A DNA stretch of 64,000 nucleotides from Ceratobasidium sp. AG-K. Lineage: Eukaryota; Basidiomycota; Agaricomycetes; Cantharellales; Ceratobasidiaceae. The stretch is taken from NCBI GenBank assembly GCA_037039685.1, contig JAWNGF010000015.1:945001-1009000 (forward strand), written 5' to 3'. Positions 9,936 through 20,770 of the stretch are shown in pieces; position 1 is the stretch's first letter; each line of letters starts with the position of its first letter. The notes beneath the pieces were generated by a model, which was given only the letters and a program-made list of their open reading frames with translations, was not told the DNA's origin and searched no databases. Position numbers and translations under genes: made by a program.

Positions 9936-11571
9936 TTAACGAGAAGTAGATTCAAAGATCCTTACTTCGCCGCTTATTCCCTGGTCAATGATCAAGTATT
10001 GCTCCTCGTCCGCCCGCAGGTCTCTAATGCATTGAAGCACTGGAGACGCTTGAATTAGCTTCTGAACACACTCTTTTAACGTCGATACCCCGAGCTGATT
10101 TTCCAACCATTCGCAAACACCGAGTGAAGGGCAGAAAACCCTAATACTTGGTGCCAAACTCAAAAGCTCGAAAACCTGGTCCTGAGATTCGTAGTTAGTT
10201 ACAAGTGGTGGTGTATAAAAGGGGAGCTCACAGGCCTGTTAAAGGGAACGTCCAGCTCTTGAAGGTTTGGTGCCGCTTTGAGTAGAGCCCTTAGGAGGGG
10301 CTCTTGGATCACATCATTGTCTTCCACGCGGGCTATAAGTGTTCGAAGATACGGCAACGGTTGAACTTTTTCTGCCATTGGACCCAACCTTGTAGTGTAT
10401 TCGCTAAGTGGAGGACTGGATATGGTTAAACTCTCGAGCTGCTGGGAGAGGCTCGACGATATTACTGCTTCGCAAATTGCTAGGGGAGCTTCCAGGCATT
10501 TGAGCGAAGGAAATAGGATAGCAAACTTCTCTGGATCGTCATAGGCTATAAACTCCTCAAAACAACATCCCATATTGCAGTAGCGAGCCCAGCCCAAGCC
10601 GACGGAATGTAAATTCGGGTGACGGGTGAAGAATGTAGTTAGCGCATTCGGAGTGGAGTCTGTGAAGAAGTCATCCCAGCTCAAGTCAGAGCACCCCATC
10701 ACACGGAAGACGAGAAGGGATGGAAATGTCGAGTCTCCAAGTGTTTCAATCAATAGATTGGGAGACCAAACAGCCCCTTCGAGCTCCTCATCACGGAAGT
10801 CGACATTCAGTGATTCAAGGTTTGGACATAACCTGAGACAAGAGGCAACGCAATTGACAAAATCCCCTTCGAAAGTCGGCCAGGCTATGCAGTGGAATGG
10901 ATTTACGATTAAAGCGATATATCAAAATATCATTGTAACTCACGTGTTCGGGTTATTCGAATGCCAAAGTGCGTTAGGTTTCTGAACTTCAGTAGCCTGT
11001 TGCATGCTCTCAGCATCTAATGCTTGAATGTAAAAAGGCGACCTACTCAAGGGTGTTCTCTGCAGCAAATGATCAGCATACATAGAACACATGTATTTCT
11101 CCATAGCTTACGTGGAAGTTTACCAAATACAGTTCCCTTCTCCTGCACCCACAAGTCAACAGACCGCAAGTTTATCGCTTGCAAACTGCTGACCAACTCC
11201 ACATTCGCAGGGAGAAAATCCATCTCCCAGGAGAAGTACCGAAGTTGCGGCAGTTCAGGTAGCATCCTAAAAAGCGATTCAAGATCATGGTCCTTCAGAG
11301 ATTCCAGGACGCCAGCCGCCACCAATTTGCGTTTGTATTCGTCGCATATAATTCCCCGTATGTAATTACGAGGCGACAGCGGCCTGTCCACGTCAAGTCG
11401 AATGCGCTCGGCAAGCATTTTAAGATGCTGGGCCACGGTCAAGCAAACGGTATGGTAGAGGCGAGGAAAAGCAAGAGCCTGCCATGCTTTAGAGACGCGA
11501 GATAAAGCCGCAAGATCATGCAAAGATAAATTGGTGAGTACACCGGACCACACTTCGTTGGGCAAGAACAT
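9936..11571 (-). CDS. F-box/LRR-like protein FBL2
   Basis: Five exons (minus strand): 11571-11112, 11059-11047 (13 nt), 10996-10944, 10884-10232, 10181-9936. The phases close exactly to 474 aa. The F-box occupies about residues 1-45 (FLPNEVWSGVLTNLSLHDLAALSRVSKAW), followed by IRGIICDEY and RYFSWEMDFLPA, then leucine-rich stretches (NLESLNVDFRDEE, FPSLLVFRVMG, RHPNLHSVGLGW, QQLESLTISS, NLQELDVPF) and the conserved C-terminal VCEWLENQLGVSTLKECV. By family knowledge it would be the substrate-recognition subunit of an SCF ubiquitin ligase; the substrate is unknown. It is divergent from FBX1 with 194 bp between start codons, suggesting a shared promoter. No lesions were found. Confidence 0.8.
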
Positions 11572-11701
11572 GTGGCGGGCACAGGTCGTAGTTCAGTGGA
11601 GTCATTTCAGAGAAGCGCATTGACTGACCAAACCGTGGAGAATGTCAATCTCGGCACTGCCAGGGAGTTTGTATGGTTGAGGTTACGTAACTTTCGGAGT
11701 T

Positions 11702-11714
11702 AACCGATCACGTG
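11702..11714. promoter_or_regulatory. Conserved AACCGATCACGTG motif in a divergent promoter
   Basis: It lies between the divergent starts of FBL2 and FBX1. The same 13-mer is at 20165-20177 between FBL3 and the FBX relic at 20233. About 20 bp of flanking sequence to its left (ACGTAAC..TCGG.G) is also shared. The core CACGTG is an E-box, a known bHLH-binding palindrome in fungi. The rest of the two spacers is less alike. Confidence 0.55.
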
Positions 11715-11765
11715 TCGGATGATGTCTCCAAACCACCATCCCAGCCTCACCCATACTATCGTGAA

Positions 11766-14505
11766 ATGGTTACGACCAGAAGCGGCACGTAAGTGTAGCT
11801 AAATTCACTCGAGTTTCGTAATTTGCGAGGTATGCCCCTCAGGTCGAGTTCGGATGCAATAGCAAGCAGTTCTAGACGGGCATCAGACGAGCCAACTCGA
11901 ACGCCAGCCCGACCCAAGCGACCACGGACAAGCCAAGGCCACAAACCTAAATCCAAAGCGTCTTTGGGTAGGGAGACTAAGCATGGTCTGTTGGAGGTGC
12001 CCGTGAATATCTTTACCGAAGTAAGTTCAGCGCGCCACAATTCTGGTTCCTCTCATTCGGAGTCAATGAAGATCTCGCGTCGAGTCTGTCCTGAAGACCT
12101 AATCTCTCTTGCACGGACCTGCAAAAAGTTTCGTGGCGTGTTGGTGACGCGGTCAGTAGAGAATGTGTGGCGTTGTGCCGAGAGCAACGTACCGGGTTTA
12201 CCACCATATCCTTGGGGCGATATCTCCCTTCCTCAGTACGCGGCATTAGTGTTCACTAAAAACCGCACCGTGAGCATTTAGCTAAAAGATCATTTTCACG
12301 CACAATGACCTCTCTTCTGGTCTAGCATTGCGGACAGCAAACCAAGAGTGACGTTGATCCATACCTGCTTGTCCGACTATGTTTGAATTGTCGCGAAACC
12401 GAGTGAGTATTATAAAATTGTCTCATCTACCTTGTCTAAATGTTGCCTAGGCTAGCCGAGATTGAGAAAGACTCGGGGAAGTTGTATCATTTGGTGTGCA
12501 AAACCATATGTACGTCATTGATGTTTAGGCCCGGTCACGCGACTGGTTAACTCAGTTTCCAGTGTTTCGCTTGAAAAATGCCGAGGACAAAAGGCACCGA
12601 CGTGGCTCCGGAAAGCCACGCTATTGTCTACTTGCTGAGCTCGAGGCGGTATGCAAGGCGTGCGATTGCGTCACCGAAAGTGGAACTCGTATTGAGCAGT
12701 TGCTCTGGGAACACGGTCTTCTGGATGAAATGGAGCTACGCAATGAAGTAGGGTCCATTTGCACAACATACCGGACCTTATTAAGCTATATTAGTTTTCT
12801 CAACAGCTAAGGGTCTTTTGAAGACGCGCAATACCACTCGTAAGATGGAGAAGGGGCACTCACGGGCCAACGCGTTGAAGGGTATATTTTTTTGGCTATG
12901 GTGTGAACGATTGGGGTTGATGCTTTATTTCATAAGGATAAAGCGCCGTCTCCTTGATTTGGGCTACCAGAAATCAGATTTTACCTTCCAGTATTACCAT
13001 AGCTCAAAGTGGGAATCACTAGTACCCCAGCAGACTCGACCGGTGACCGATCGAGGTGAGTCCAAGGGTTTATAGAGCCAAAATTTGTCTGATCTCCCTG
13101 GGGGTGTAGTGCGGCAAGGCCTCCTTCCCCAACTCGAGCCCATTTTGGAGGCTAATCGGGCACGCAACCAGAAATGGGAGTTAGAGGGCCAACAAAGGAA
13201 ACGAAAATCCCAATTCCTCGCTATCTTCTATAAATGTATGGTTAACCGGGGCCCACTCCGGCCGGTCATCGAAATTCTTGATCTTATGCCTTTGGGTGGC
13301 CCCGACGAACTTCCCACATATGTCGCAAACTTTATGTGGTCGCTTCCGTTACCCGACTTCAATGTGATATCGTCGTGGCCTTGGGCTGAAGCAATGATCG
13401 AGATGGACAACGATAAAGAAGAGGCGGAGCTCTTGCTAGGCAGGCATCTGGAAGACGCCCGAGGTCGAATTGATGGCTTGAGGGGCACCATTGAGAAGGG
13501 GCTTTTTGGTCGATTGGCCAAAAGTGTCGAGGGTGTCGAGGAATCACCTACGAGAGTGGCTGCTAGTCTTCTCGAGGTAATTTTATTTACTATGTGTAGC
13601 CTGCTTCGGCATTAACTCTGCGTCGTTCTAGGTCAAAGGGAGTACCGAACATGCGGCCAGCCTGCCAACACTCACAAGAGAGCTTCTCCGTGCTGAGTCT
13701 GTTTTCAGCCTTTGGGCTCCCGACTCACCTTAGGGCCAAGGTGCACCACTTTACTATCCTGAGTTCATGCCTTCAAAGAGCTTGATGGACTGGCGTGTCA
13801 GAGGAAGGAGAATCATACCAGAGTCGTACCACCGTCACGTCGAAGCATCACGAGTATCACAAGCATTGTTGAAGCAACTTGAAATGCCGAATGTTGCATA
13901 CCTCGAGCTTGCTGCTATAGGAAAACGCTTTGCCTGTGGGAGGTGCTGGACTCGATGGCCTTTGAGCTGGAGGGGGATTGTAAGTAACCGCGTTTCTCCT
14001 CGTCTGAATGAACCTGAGCCATTTGGATAGGTGCAACACTACCTTGACGAACTACGCAGTTGGAGAATTGCGTCCACTACACCACCCCGGATCTATACTC
14101 GTCATCCCGTCCCACATCTCAACATACACGATCTGGATTTATCTCGAGAGGATTTACCCCCCATACGGGCTGTAGCAACTGAAGAGGCAGAGACTATGCT
14201 GGCAAAAAGGGGAGCAACTTTCGAGGGAGGGAGGACGTGTCTCCCCTGCAGGAATTGCTCGCGTATGTATACTGCGCCGGAGGATGGCTTAAACCTACAC
14301 CTTCGCGAGGTGTAAGTACCGTATATTATACCCTTGCTCGTATACTAACCTTGTCGACTCTTATCGTAGGCACCAGGCCGTGTCGCCCCTGGAGGATGCT
14401 CATTACGGGCGGCCTCCCAACACTTTCCTCGAGTATGGAAGGGAGTGGGCCAATCTTTGGGATTCATATCGGGATTCGTCGGACTCAACCAGGGCCACGG
14501 CCTAG
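11766..14505 (+). pseudogene. F-box protein with Cys-rich C-terminus, FBX1, disrupted
   Basis: It begins with a 23-nt first exon (11766-11788, MVTTRSG), followed by a basic linker (RPKRPRTS). An F-box is split by an intron after VNIFTE and continues ISRRVCPEDLISLARTCKKF, SVENVWR, then VPGLPPYPW and PQYAALVF. Later exons carry DPYLLVRLCLNCRETE, a coiled middle region, FACGRCW and CLPCRNCSRMY...HLREV. The C-terminal exon reads GREWANLWDSY with a stop at 14503-14505. Lesions: a frameshift giving TGA at 12819-12821 in an exon homologous to FBX2's FAERLRDFLK exon, and an in-frame TAG at 13731-13733 where FBX2 reads PGAPGGQG. It probably does not encode full-length protein. Confidence 0.7.
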
Positions 14506-15071
14506 TCCCGGTTCAAGTTCATTATCATTATGTGTTACGTTATTTTGATTAACCAGTTTTATCTTGCCCTCGTCGGATTGGACGGCAGGATCTGCTTCCC
14601 TTCAATGCTGGCATGTTCACCAGTCGCGATGCTCCTCGGCTGCACCTTTGAGCTCGGTTACCCATGGGTCTTTGTTAGCAGTTGTCCGAGATAGCCGAGA
14701 TATACGAGCGGTAGCAACGCTTCAAACAACCTCCAGACTCTGAGGTGCCTAGACTGTCCTAGAAATCTGGGGCGGCTCCTGGAAGCGCAGACCGTACATC
14801 CGGAGATTGCCGATTCAACGAGGCGTGGGTCGGATAGCTACTGGACATGTAATGGTGGTCTCCTGCGAGGGACATTAGTATTGTAGACCAGCAATTTGTA
14901 TAGATTGAATGTTTGCGAATAACTAGTATTATTAAGAGGGTATTGTCTCGCGCTCGATGGCGAATCAGCCTTGGTATATTAGCGCCGTGCGCTTCCGCCT
15001 CAGGGTCCATCGAGGTCGCAGCTTAGGATCACCACCTCGAGCTCGTCGATTAGGTGTTTCTAGACGTCACA
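14506..15071. other. Intergenic between FBX1 and FBX2
   Basis: No ORF or repeat recognised; it serves as the 3' flank of FBX1 and the upstream region of FBX2. Confidence 0.5.
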
Positions 15072-17835
15072 ATGGTCACCACCAGGAGCGGCGCGTATGT
15101 TGCTCTATCACATACTCATTGCAAGCCTTGACTTTGTGCGCAGAACTTCTTCTGGTGGAGCCACCAACAAACCTCAACACCCGTCCGGTGTGACCATCCA
15201 AATGCCACTCCGGCCCAAACGTCCACGTATCAAGAGAGAAAGTACAGCAAAGCACGAGGGAGTGTCACCCGTGGTTATACGGTATGGTCTGCTGAGTTTG
15301 CCCCTCGAGGTTTTCGCCGAGGTGAGTGCGCCACATTCCGTGGAGCACAACCTATCGAATATTACCGCATTGGAAGATAGCATGCGGGGTTCTTCCCGCG
15401 GACTTGCTTGCACTTGCACGTACCAGCAAAGCATTTCGAAGCTTTTTGATGAAGCAATCTGCCGAAAACATCTGGCGCTGCGCAGAGGGTAGCCTCCCTG
15501 AGTTGCCAGCTTACGATTGGCCCGACATGTGTCCCCCTCGGTACGCGGCCCTACTCTTCAGCAAACGCTGCACTGTGAGTAGGATCTCCTTAATGTATCG
15601 TTCCAGCCAAATTAAACTCACCTGGCGTCCCTTTTGACCAGTTCTGTGGAGAGTTTACTTCCTCTGACGCTGACCCCTATCTGCTCGTGCGACTGTGCCC
15701 AGGCTGTCGGGAGGCCCAGTGAGTTATTCAAATGAGGTCCTTACATTTGCTGATATTAATTTGTTTCAGGTTAGTTGAGATTGACGAAGACGCACCAGCA
15801 ACCAAGGAAATATACAGTCTTCTGTGTAAAACCGACGGTACGTCTCATAGAAAATGATACATTGGCTGGTCGGGAATCGGTTTCCAGTCGTCAGGTTGAA
15901 AATAAAGGGCGGGCGAAAACAACAGGGCAATACGAAACCAACTTACTGTCTCTGCACGGAACTCGAGAGAACCCGTCACACCTATAAATTGCTCAGAAAG
16001 GCCGATGGTAACGAGTGTTATCTGTGGAGGAAGAGCTAACGATGGAAGTAGAGATACGCGTCATTGTGAGCTCAGCTTAACGGTCATTCGAGATCGAACT
16101 AACTGCTACCAGTTTGCGGAACGATTACGGGATTTTCTGAAGTCGTTCGCTGCTGCTCGTCAAGAAAAATCGCGAGCTATTACCGAGCAACGGGTGGCCG
16201 AGTGAGTTTCTTGATTCTGAGTCCGCCCATGAATATTGATACACTTTGGACCAGCGTCAATGAGCAACTCGGCGCTCTGGGCTGGTCAAATGAAGAGCGT
16301 GACCTCTCGCCTTTCCCGGAATGGAGCTCCTTGGTCTTCAGCCCCGACCACTGACCGAAAGAAGTGAGGTTCCTATAACTTCCAATGGGGCCTGGGAATT
16401 AACGTAGATTGTAGCGTGGAAAAATATTCTCCCAAAGCTCACTCCACTGATAGAGGCCAACCAGGTGCGCGTTAAAGAAAGGGATTCAGAGCTCCGCCGG
16501 GCTGTATACGCAACCAACTTATTTGCCTGCTACCATTTGCTCCTCTATCGATATAGTCCACTGGCACCGATCGTCAAAGCGCTCGGATTCATCGTCGAGG
16601 ATCCCGATGACTTTGGCAAATTTCCTTGTTGCTTATGCGATTTTATAGGGTTACACCCCTTCCCGGACGCCTCTACGATCCTATCTTGGCCCTGGCTAGA
16701 AGGTGTTGTCGACGCCGATTTAAAAGTGGACAAATATCACCGTCTGATGATTGAAAACTGGGACGATGTGCTCTCTCGCATTTCTGAATTGAGGGAGGAT
16801 ATCGCGCAACGTTTCTACGAGCAGCTGGTCGCGGGGAGAAGTGGACTGGAGAACCCCGAGGCGTTGGTACCAGATCGGCTCGAGGTAGGCACAATTGGCA
16901 CCCATAAATATGACCTGAATCTTGACCATTCATTGTAGCTTAACGGTAGCGAGGAGCCAGCAAACCAGCTAAGATCACATGCAAGATCACTTCTCCGTGC
17001 CGACTCGGTCTTCAGCCTCAAGCCACCCGGAGCTCCTGGTGGCCAGGGTACTCTGCTGTACTACCCTGAACTTGACTCCGCTGGCACAGTGACGTTCGCG
17101 GATTCCCTTCAAGGCAAAAGCAGAGTGATCAAGCCCGAGTTATACCATCCTCACCTGAAAGGCTCGTCGGTGTCTCGCGCTCTGCTAGAGGGACTGGGAA
17201 TGCGGGATGCGGCGTATATAGAACTGACATTAAAACAACGCCGCTTCGTCTGTGGGAGATGCCACTCAAAGCACGCGATGAACTGGGTTAGCCTTGTAAT
17301 TAATTTCGGTCTTTTATGGAGTCTAGACCTAAGCGTCATTGGCAGGTTCAGCACTACATTGACGAGCTCGAAAAATGGAAACTGAAGGCGGGCAGTGTCC
17401 CTCGTTTCAAAACCTGTCACCCAGTTCCGTATCTCAACGCACACGAGTTATATTTGCACCACAGCGGAAGCCCGCTGGCTCGAATCGTAACAACTGAGGA
17501 AGCCGAGGCGTTGGATAATGCAGAATCTAATTTCGATGGGTTGTTGGTTTGTATCCTGTGCAAGAACTATTCGCGGACGTATGTGGCCGAGTGGATGGAG
17601 GCTATGGAGGTGCATCAGCGTGAGGTGTGGGTACTGCAAATCTTTATTATTAGATCGAGGCCTCATTACAAATTCACCAAACTCATGCAGGCACAACGTG
17701 CATTCCATTGTCCAAAACGACCACTATGAAATATTCGCTGATCATCGCCAGTTTCTTCGATATGGAGCCAAGTGGGCTAAGCGCTGGGACTCGTCTCATG
17801 ACGACCCCCAACCAGTGCCCTTGGGTACTGCCTGA
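15072..17835 (+). pseudogene. F-box protein with Cys-rich C-terminus, FBX2, probably decaying
   Basis: The first five exons are clean: 15072-15094 (23 nt), 15144-15321, 15377-15574, 15642-15718, 15770-15837. They encode MVTTRSG, a basic linker, the F-box (LLSLPLEVFAE, then ACGVLPADLLALARTSKAFRS, WRCAEGSLPELPAYDWP) and FCGEF...DPYLLVRLCPGC. The middle and C-terminal parts are long and open: WPWLEGV..., LLRADSVFSL, FVCGRCHSKHAMNW, VCILCKNYSRTYV...HQRE, GAKWAKRWDS, stop at 17833-17835. Two frame problems were seen: TAA at 16037-16039 just before the donor expected from FBX1, and TGA at 16352-16354, where one base appears missing relative to FBX3. Either these are true lesions or assembly errors; otherwise it is the best preserved of the plus-strand copies. 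Confidence 0.6.
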
Positions 17836-18423
17836 CCTTATTGTGTTATTTCAGTTCTATTAGCCATTTTAGTTCCTAGGCTTCTGTATAATTTTTCCTC
17901 CAATCGTATATCATTTCCCAAGTAGCTAAGGTGCGCTAGCATCGCCACCTTTGAGCTAGGAGAGCAGTAAATGCACTTCCGAGTTCGCTCGGAGTGTTAG
18001 CCATTGATCGCTCCTTAGAATATTTGGTGTCAGAAAAATAATCTACTAGGAGTGTCTTAACACACAATTGAGCAAACGCTTGTATATGCGCTTCGTTGGA
18101 CTAGAATCTTTCTCTATTTCTTTTGTGTTCCCCCCTTGAGCTTTCTCACGAGTCTGGCGTGGGTCGCACGGGGGTGAAGCGCCACGCTATGACGCTACGA
18201 GGCAATCGGCACATGTCTTAATACACCGTAGTGAATTAATTCCCGATCGCCAAGGGTGCAAAAAAAACAATGTTGATCAGCCACCGTGGTAGAATTGTAC
18301 AGCAATCGATGGCCATGTTTTCCACCACCAAAAAGGACGAAAATGAGCTGATAACCGATGGAACAACAAGGGGAAGCTCAAATAACGACTATTTACCCAT
18401 CCAGTCTCAGTAGTGATCATACC
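17836..18423. other. Intergenic between convergent FBX2 and FBL3
   Basis: No gene recognised. This is the shared 3' region of two convergent genes. Confidence 0.55.
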
Positions 18424-20057
18424 TCAATAGGTGGTAGATTGGAACAGTCTTATGCCACTACTTCCTTGTTCAATACCCCAGCACTGGCATTCGTCCACAG
18501 ACGAAGTTGACGTACTGCTAACGCACCGAAGCATTGGGCATACCTCAATCAGCGTTGGAACGTACTCCTTTAGGGTTGAGATACCAAGTGATTGGCCAAG
18601 CCAGTAGTAGGTGTCAAACGAGAGACTGAGCACGGTCAGGTTAGGGCCCAACCCCAGGAGCTCGAGAATTTGGGCCTAGGGTTGAGATCAGCCGCACATC
18701 TGGGCGTTCAACTGAACCGCTTACAGAATCAGAATTGTCTAAGCACGACCCGACCTTCAGCTCCATAAGACTCGGAGCCGCCTGTAAGAGGATCTTTAGA
18801 GGTGCCACTTCGACTAGACCATCGTGGTTCGCTTTGAACGCCAGTTTTCGAAGCTTTGGCAATGGTCGAACATTTTCTGTCATTCTATTCAAATGAGAGG
18901 AAGTCTCATAGTATGCCTCGTGGAATACGGTGATGCTCTCGAGTTGAGCGGCCAAATCCGAGGACAGGATAGCTTCGCACATTATCGGTGGAGCCTCGAG
19001 ATGCTTGAGCGAAGGAAAAAGCCTCGCAAATCGTTGTGGATCCTCGCAGGAATTTTCAAGGTCTAATGTCCATCCAAGGGCAATCGTGTGTAGCTTTGGG
19101 TGACGAGCGAGGAACGCAGCAAGCGGGCTGGATGCTGATAATCCAAAAAAATTATCCCAGTTTGGGTTGGAGGTCCCTACGGTACGGAAGATACGCAAGC
19201 ATGGAAAATCAAATCCTGCGAGTACATCGATAAAAATATCGAGAGACCAGTTCGTCCCGGGGTCATCTTGGTTGATAAAGTCGAGGGTGAGAGACTCGAG
19301 ATCGGGTAATGCAATCAGACAAGAGGCAATCGGGATCATGAAATCCGTTTCAAAATCAAGAGCTGACCGGGAAATTAACTGATAATAGTGGCAAGGGGCT
19401 GGCTCAGGCTGACTTACGTATGTGGCTGACCCGTAAAGAGAAATGAGTTAAACCCTTGAAATTCAGCAAGCTGTATGCATTCAGATTTAGATAGCTTGAA
19501 TGAGCAGACGGCGTCTCACTTGAGAAAGTCCTCTGGAGGGGATGGTAAGCATACGCCGAACTAGAGAGTTCATATCTAAGCTTACTAGGACGCTCACTCA
19601 GGACTATGTACCCGTCCCGAACATACCAATCAACAGACTTTAGGTTTGCGGCTTGCAAGGTACTGATCAGTTTCGTATTCTCGGGGAAGAAGTTCATCTC
19701 CCAAGAAAAGTGCCTCAACATTGGTAATTTGGGGACCGTGTCCAAGAGACAGTCGATATTCTTGAGATGCCGTTTTGCGCCGGCAGTTATAACTTTCCGT
19801 TGACACTCGTCGAAGATAAGCCCTCGAATGTGACTCCGAAGCGACAACGGTCCACCCATGTCTGATTCGATGCGCTCGACAATTGCTTCAAGATGAGGGG
19901 TGACGGTCAAACAAACAGTGTGATACAGATAAGGGAATGCCATAGCCTGCCAGTTCTTCGAGATTCGTGACACGGATGTAAGGTCATGTAAGGACAGATG
20001 TGCGAGCACGCCGAACCAATTCTCATCAGGCAAATGCACGGAGCAACCAGTAGCCAT
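18424..20057 (-). CDS. F-box/LRR-like protein FBL3
   Basis: Five exons (minus strand): 20057-19586, 19532-19520 (13 nt), 19470-19418, 19362-18725, 18675-18424. The phases close to 475 aa. The F-box reads LPDENWFGVLAHLSLHDLTS, followed by SRISKNWQAMAFPYLYHTV. Next come IRGLIFDEC and RHFSWEMNFFPE, then LRR-like repeats (DLESLTLDF, FPCLRIFRTVGTSNPNW, RHPKLHTIALGW, QLESITVF, SLMELKVG), and finally YYWLGQSLGISTLKEYVP. No lesions were found. It is predicted as a substrate receptor of an SCF ubiquitin ligase, as for FBL2. It is divergent from an FBX relic at 20233, with the shared promoter motif between them. Confidence 0.8.
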
Positions 20058-20164
20058 CTAGTTTCGATGATTACAGGTACAAAGAAGGGCTGTCGAGGTT
20101 TTATGTTGACGTCCAGCTGAGGCGTAAGGGTCCTTCCCTGAAAGATCACGTAACGCTCGGGGAC

Positions 20165-20177
20165 AACCGATCACGTG
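20165..20177. promoter_or_regulatory. AACCGATCACGTG motif, second divergent promoter
   Basis: Identical to 11702-11714 and in the same relative place: upstream of a minus-strand FBL gene and a plus-strand FBX start. Confidence 0.55.
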
Positions 20178-20232
20178 CAAGGCGATCCTATCGCTCAACC
20201 GTCATCCCCCTGGTGCGTCTCAGATTTATGGA

Positions 20233-20340
20233 ATAGTCACCACAAGAAGTGGCATGTAAGTGCCCGCACAACACTTAAAATCTCAAATAACTCAATCATT
20301 TTTCTCAGGTCTACTTTAGACGCGACAGGCACGGGTTCCA
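20233..20340 (+). pseudogene. FBX relic: first exon and intron only
   Basis: It reads like the 23-nt first exon of FBX1-3 but with ATA in place of ATG (ATAGTCACCACAAGAAGTGG), followed by a GTAAGT donor and, about 50 bp later, a TTTTCTCAG acceptor. No F-box follows. It is therefore the remains of an FBX gene divergent from FBL3. Confidence 0.6.
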
Positions 20341-20770
20341 AACTCCATTAGTCATTGACGGTGCTAGACGAAGAAGGTCCCTTGGTTCTACGACTGCGAC
20401 GACGTATCCCACCGCATGCGTTCAGACTAGGATGCTTGTGCGTTACAGCTACGCCTAACTGTGCTCACGTCCATTTGGCTCCGAGTGGGAGTGCACCCAA
20501 ATTTATCATGCCGTCTTGAGCCCGCCACCAGTCTCCCAGTTATTCCCACAATTTCATAACCTCACCGTATCTCGAACCATGTGATTCCTACTCCGTCGTA
20601 TATTCAGTTATCCACCCTTTATTATTACCAAAGTTCGAGCAAGTCATAAATTAAGTGACAGGTGTATCCTGAGCCAGTTTAGCGCTACGCGCTTGCAGGA
20701 ATGGGTCAAATGAACATCGCAACTGGAACCACCATCACGGGGTTCGAGCCTGGACCATCGCGCCTTTATA
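20341..20770. other. Upstream region of FBX3, no gene seen
   Basis: No ORF. Contains presumed promoter sequence, including a CTTTATAAT just before the FBX3 ATG. Confidence 0.45.

Noticed and set aside
20735..20760. GGTTCGAGCC word that resembles a tRNA T-loop
   Set aside because: No matching acceptor stem, D-arm or anticodon arm upstream.
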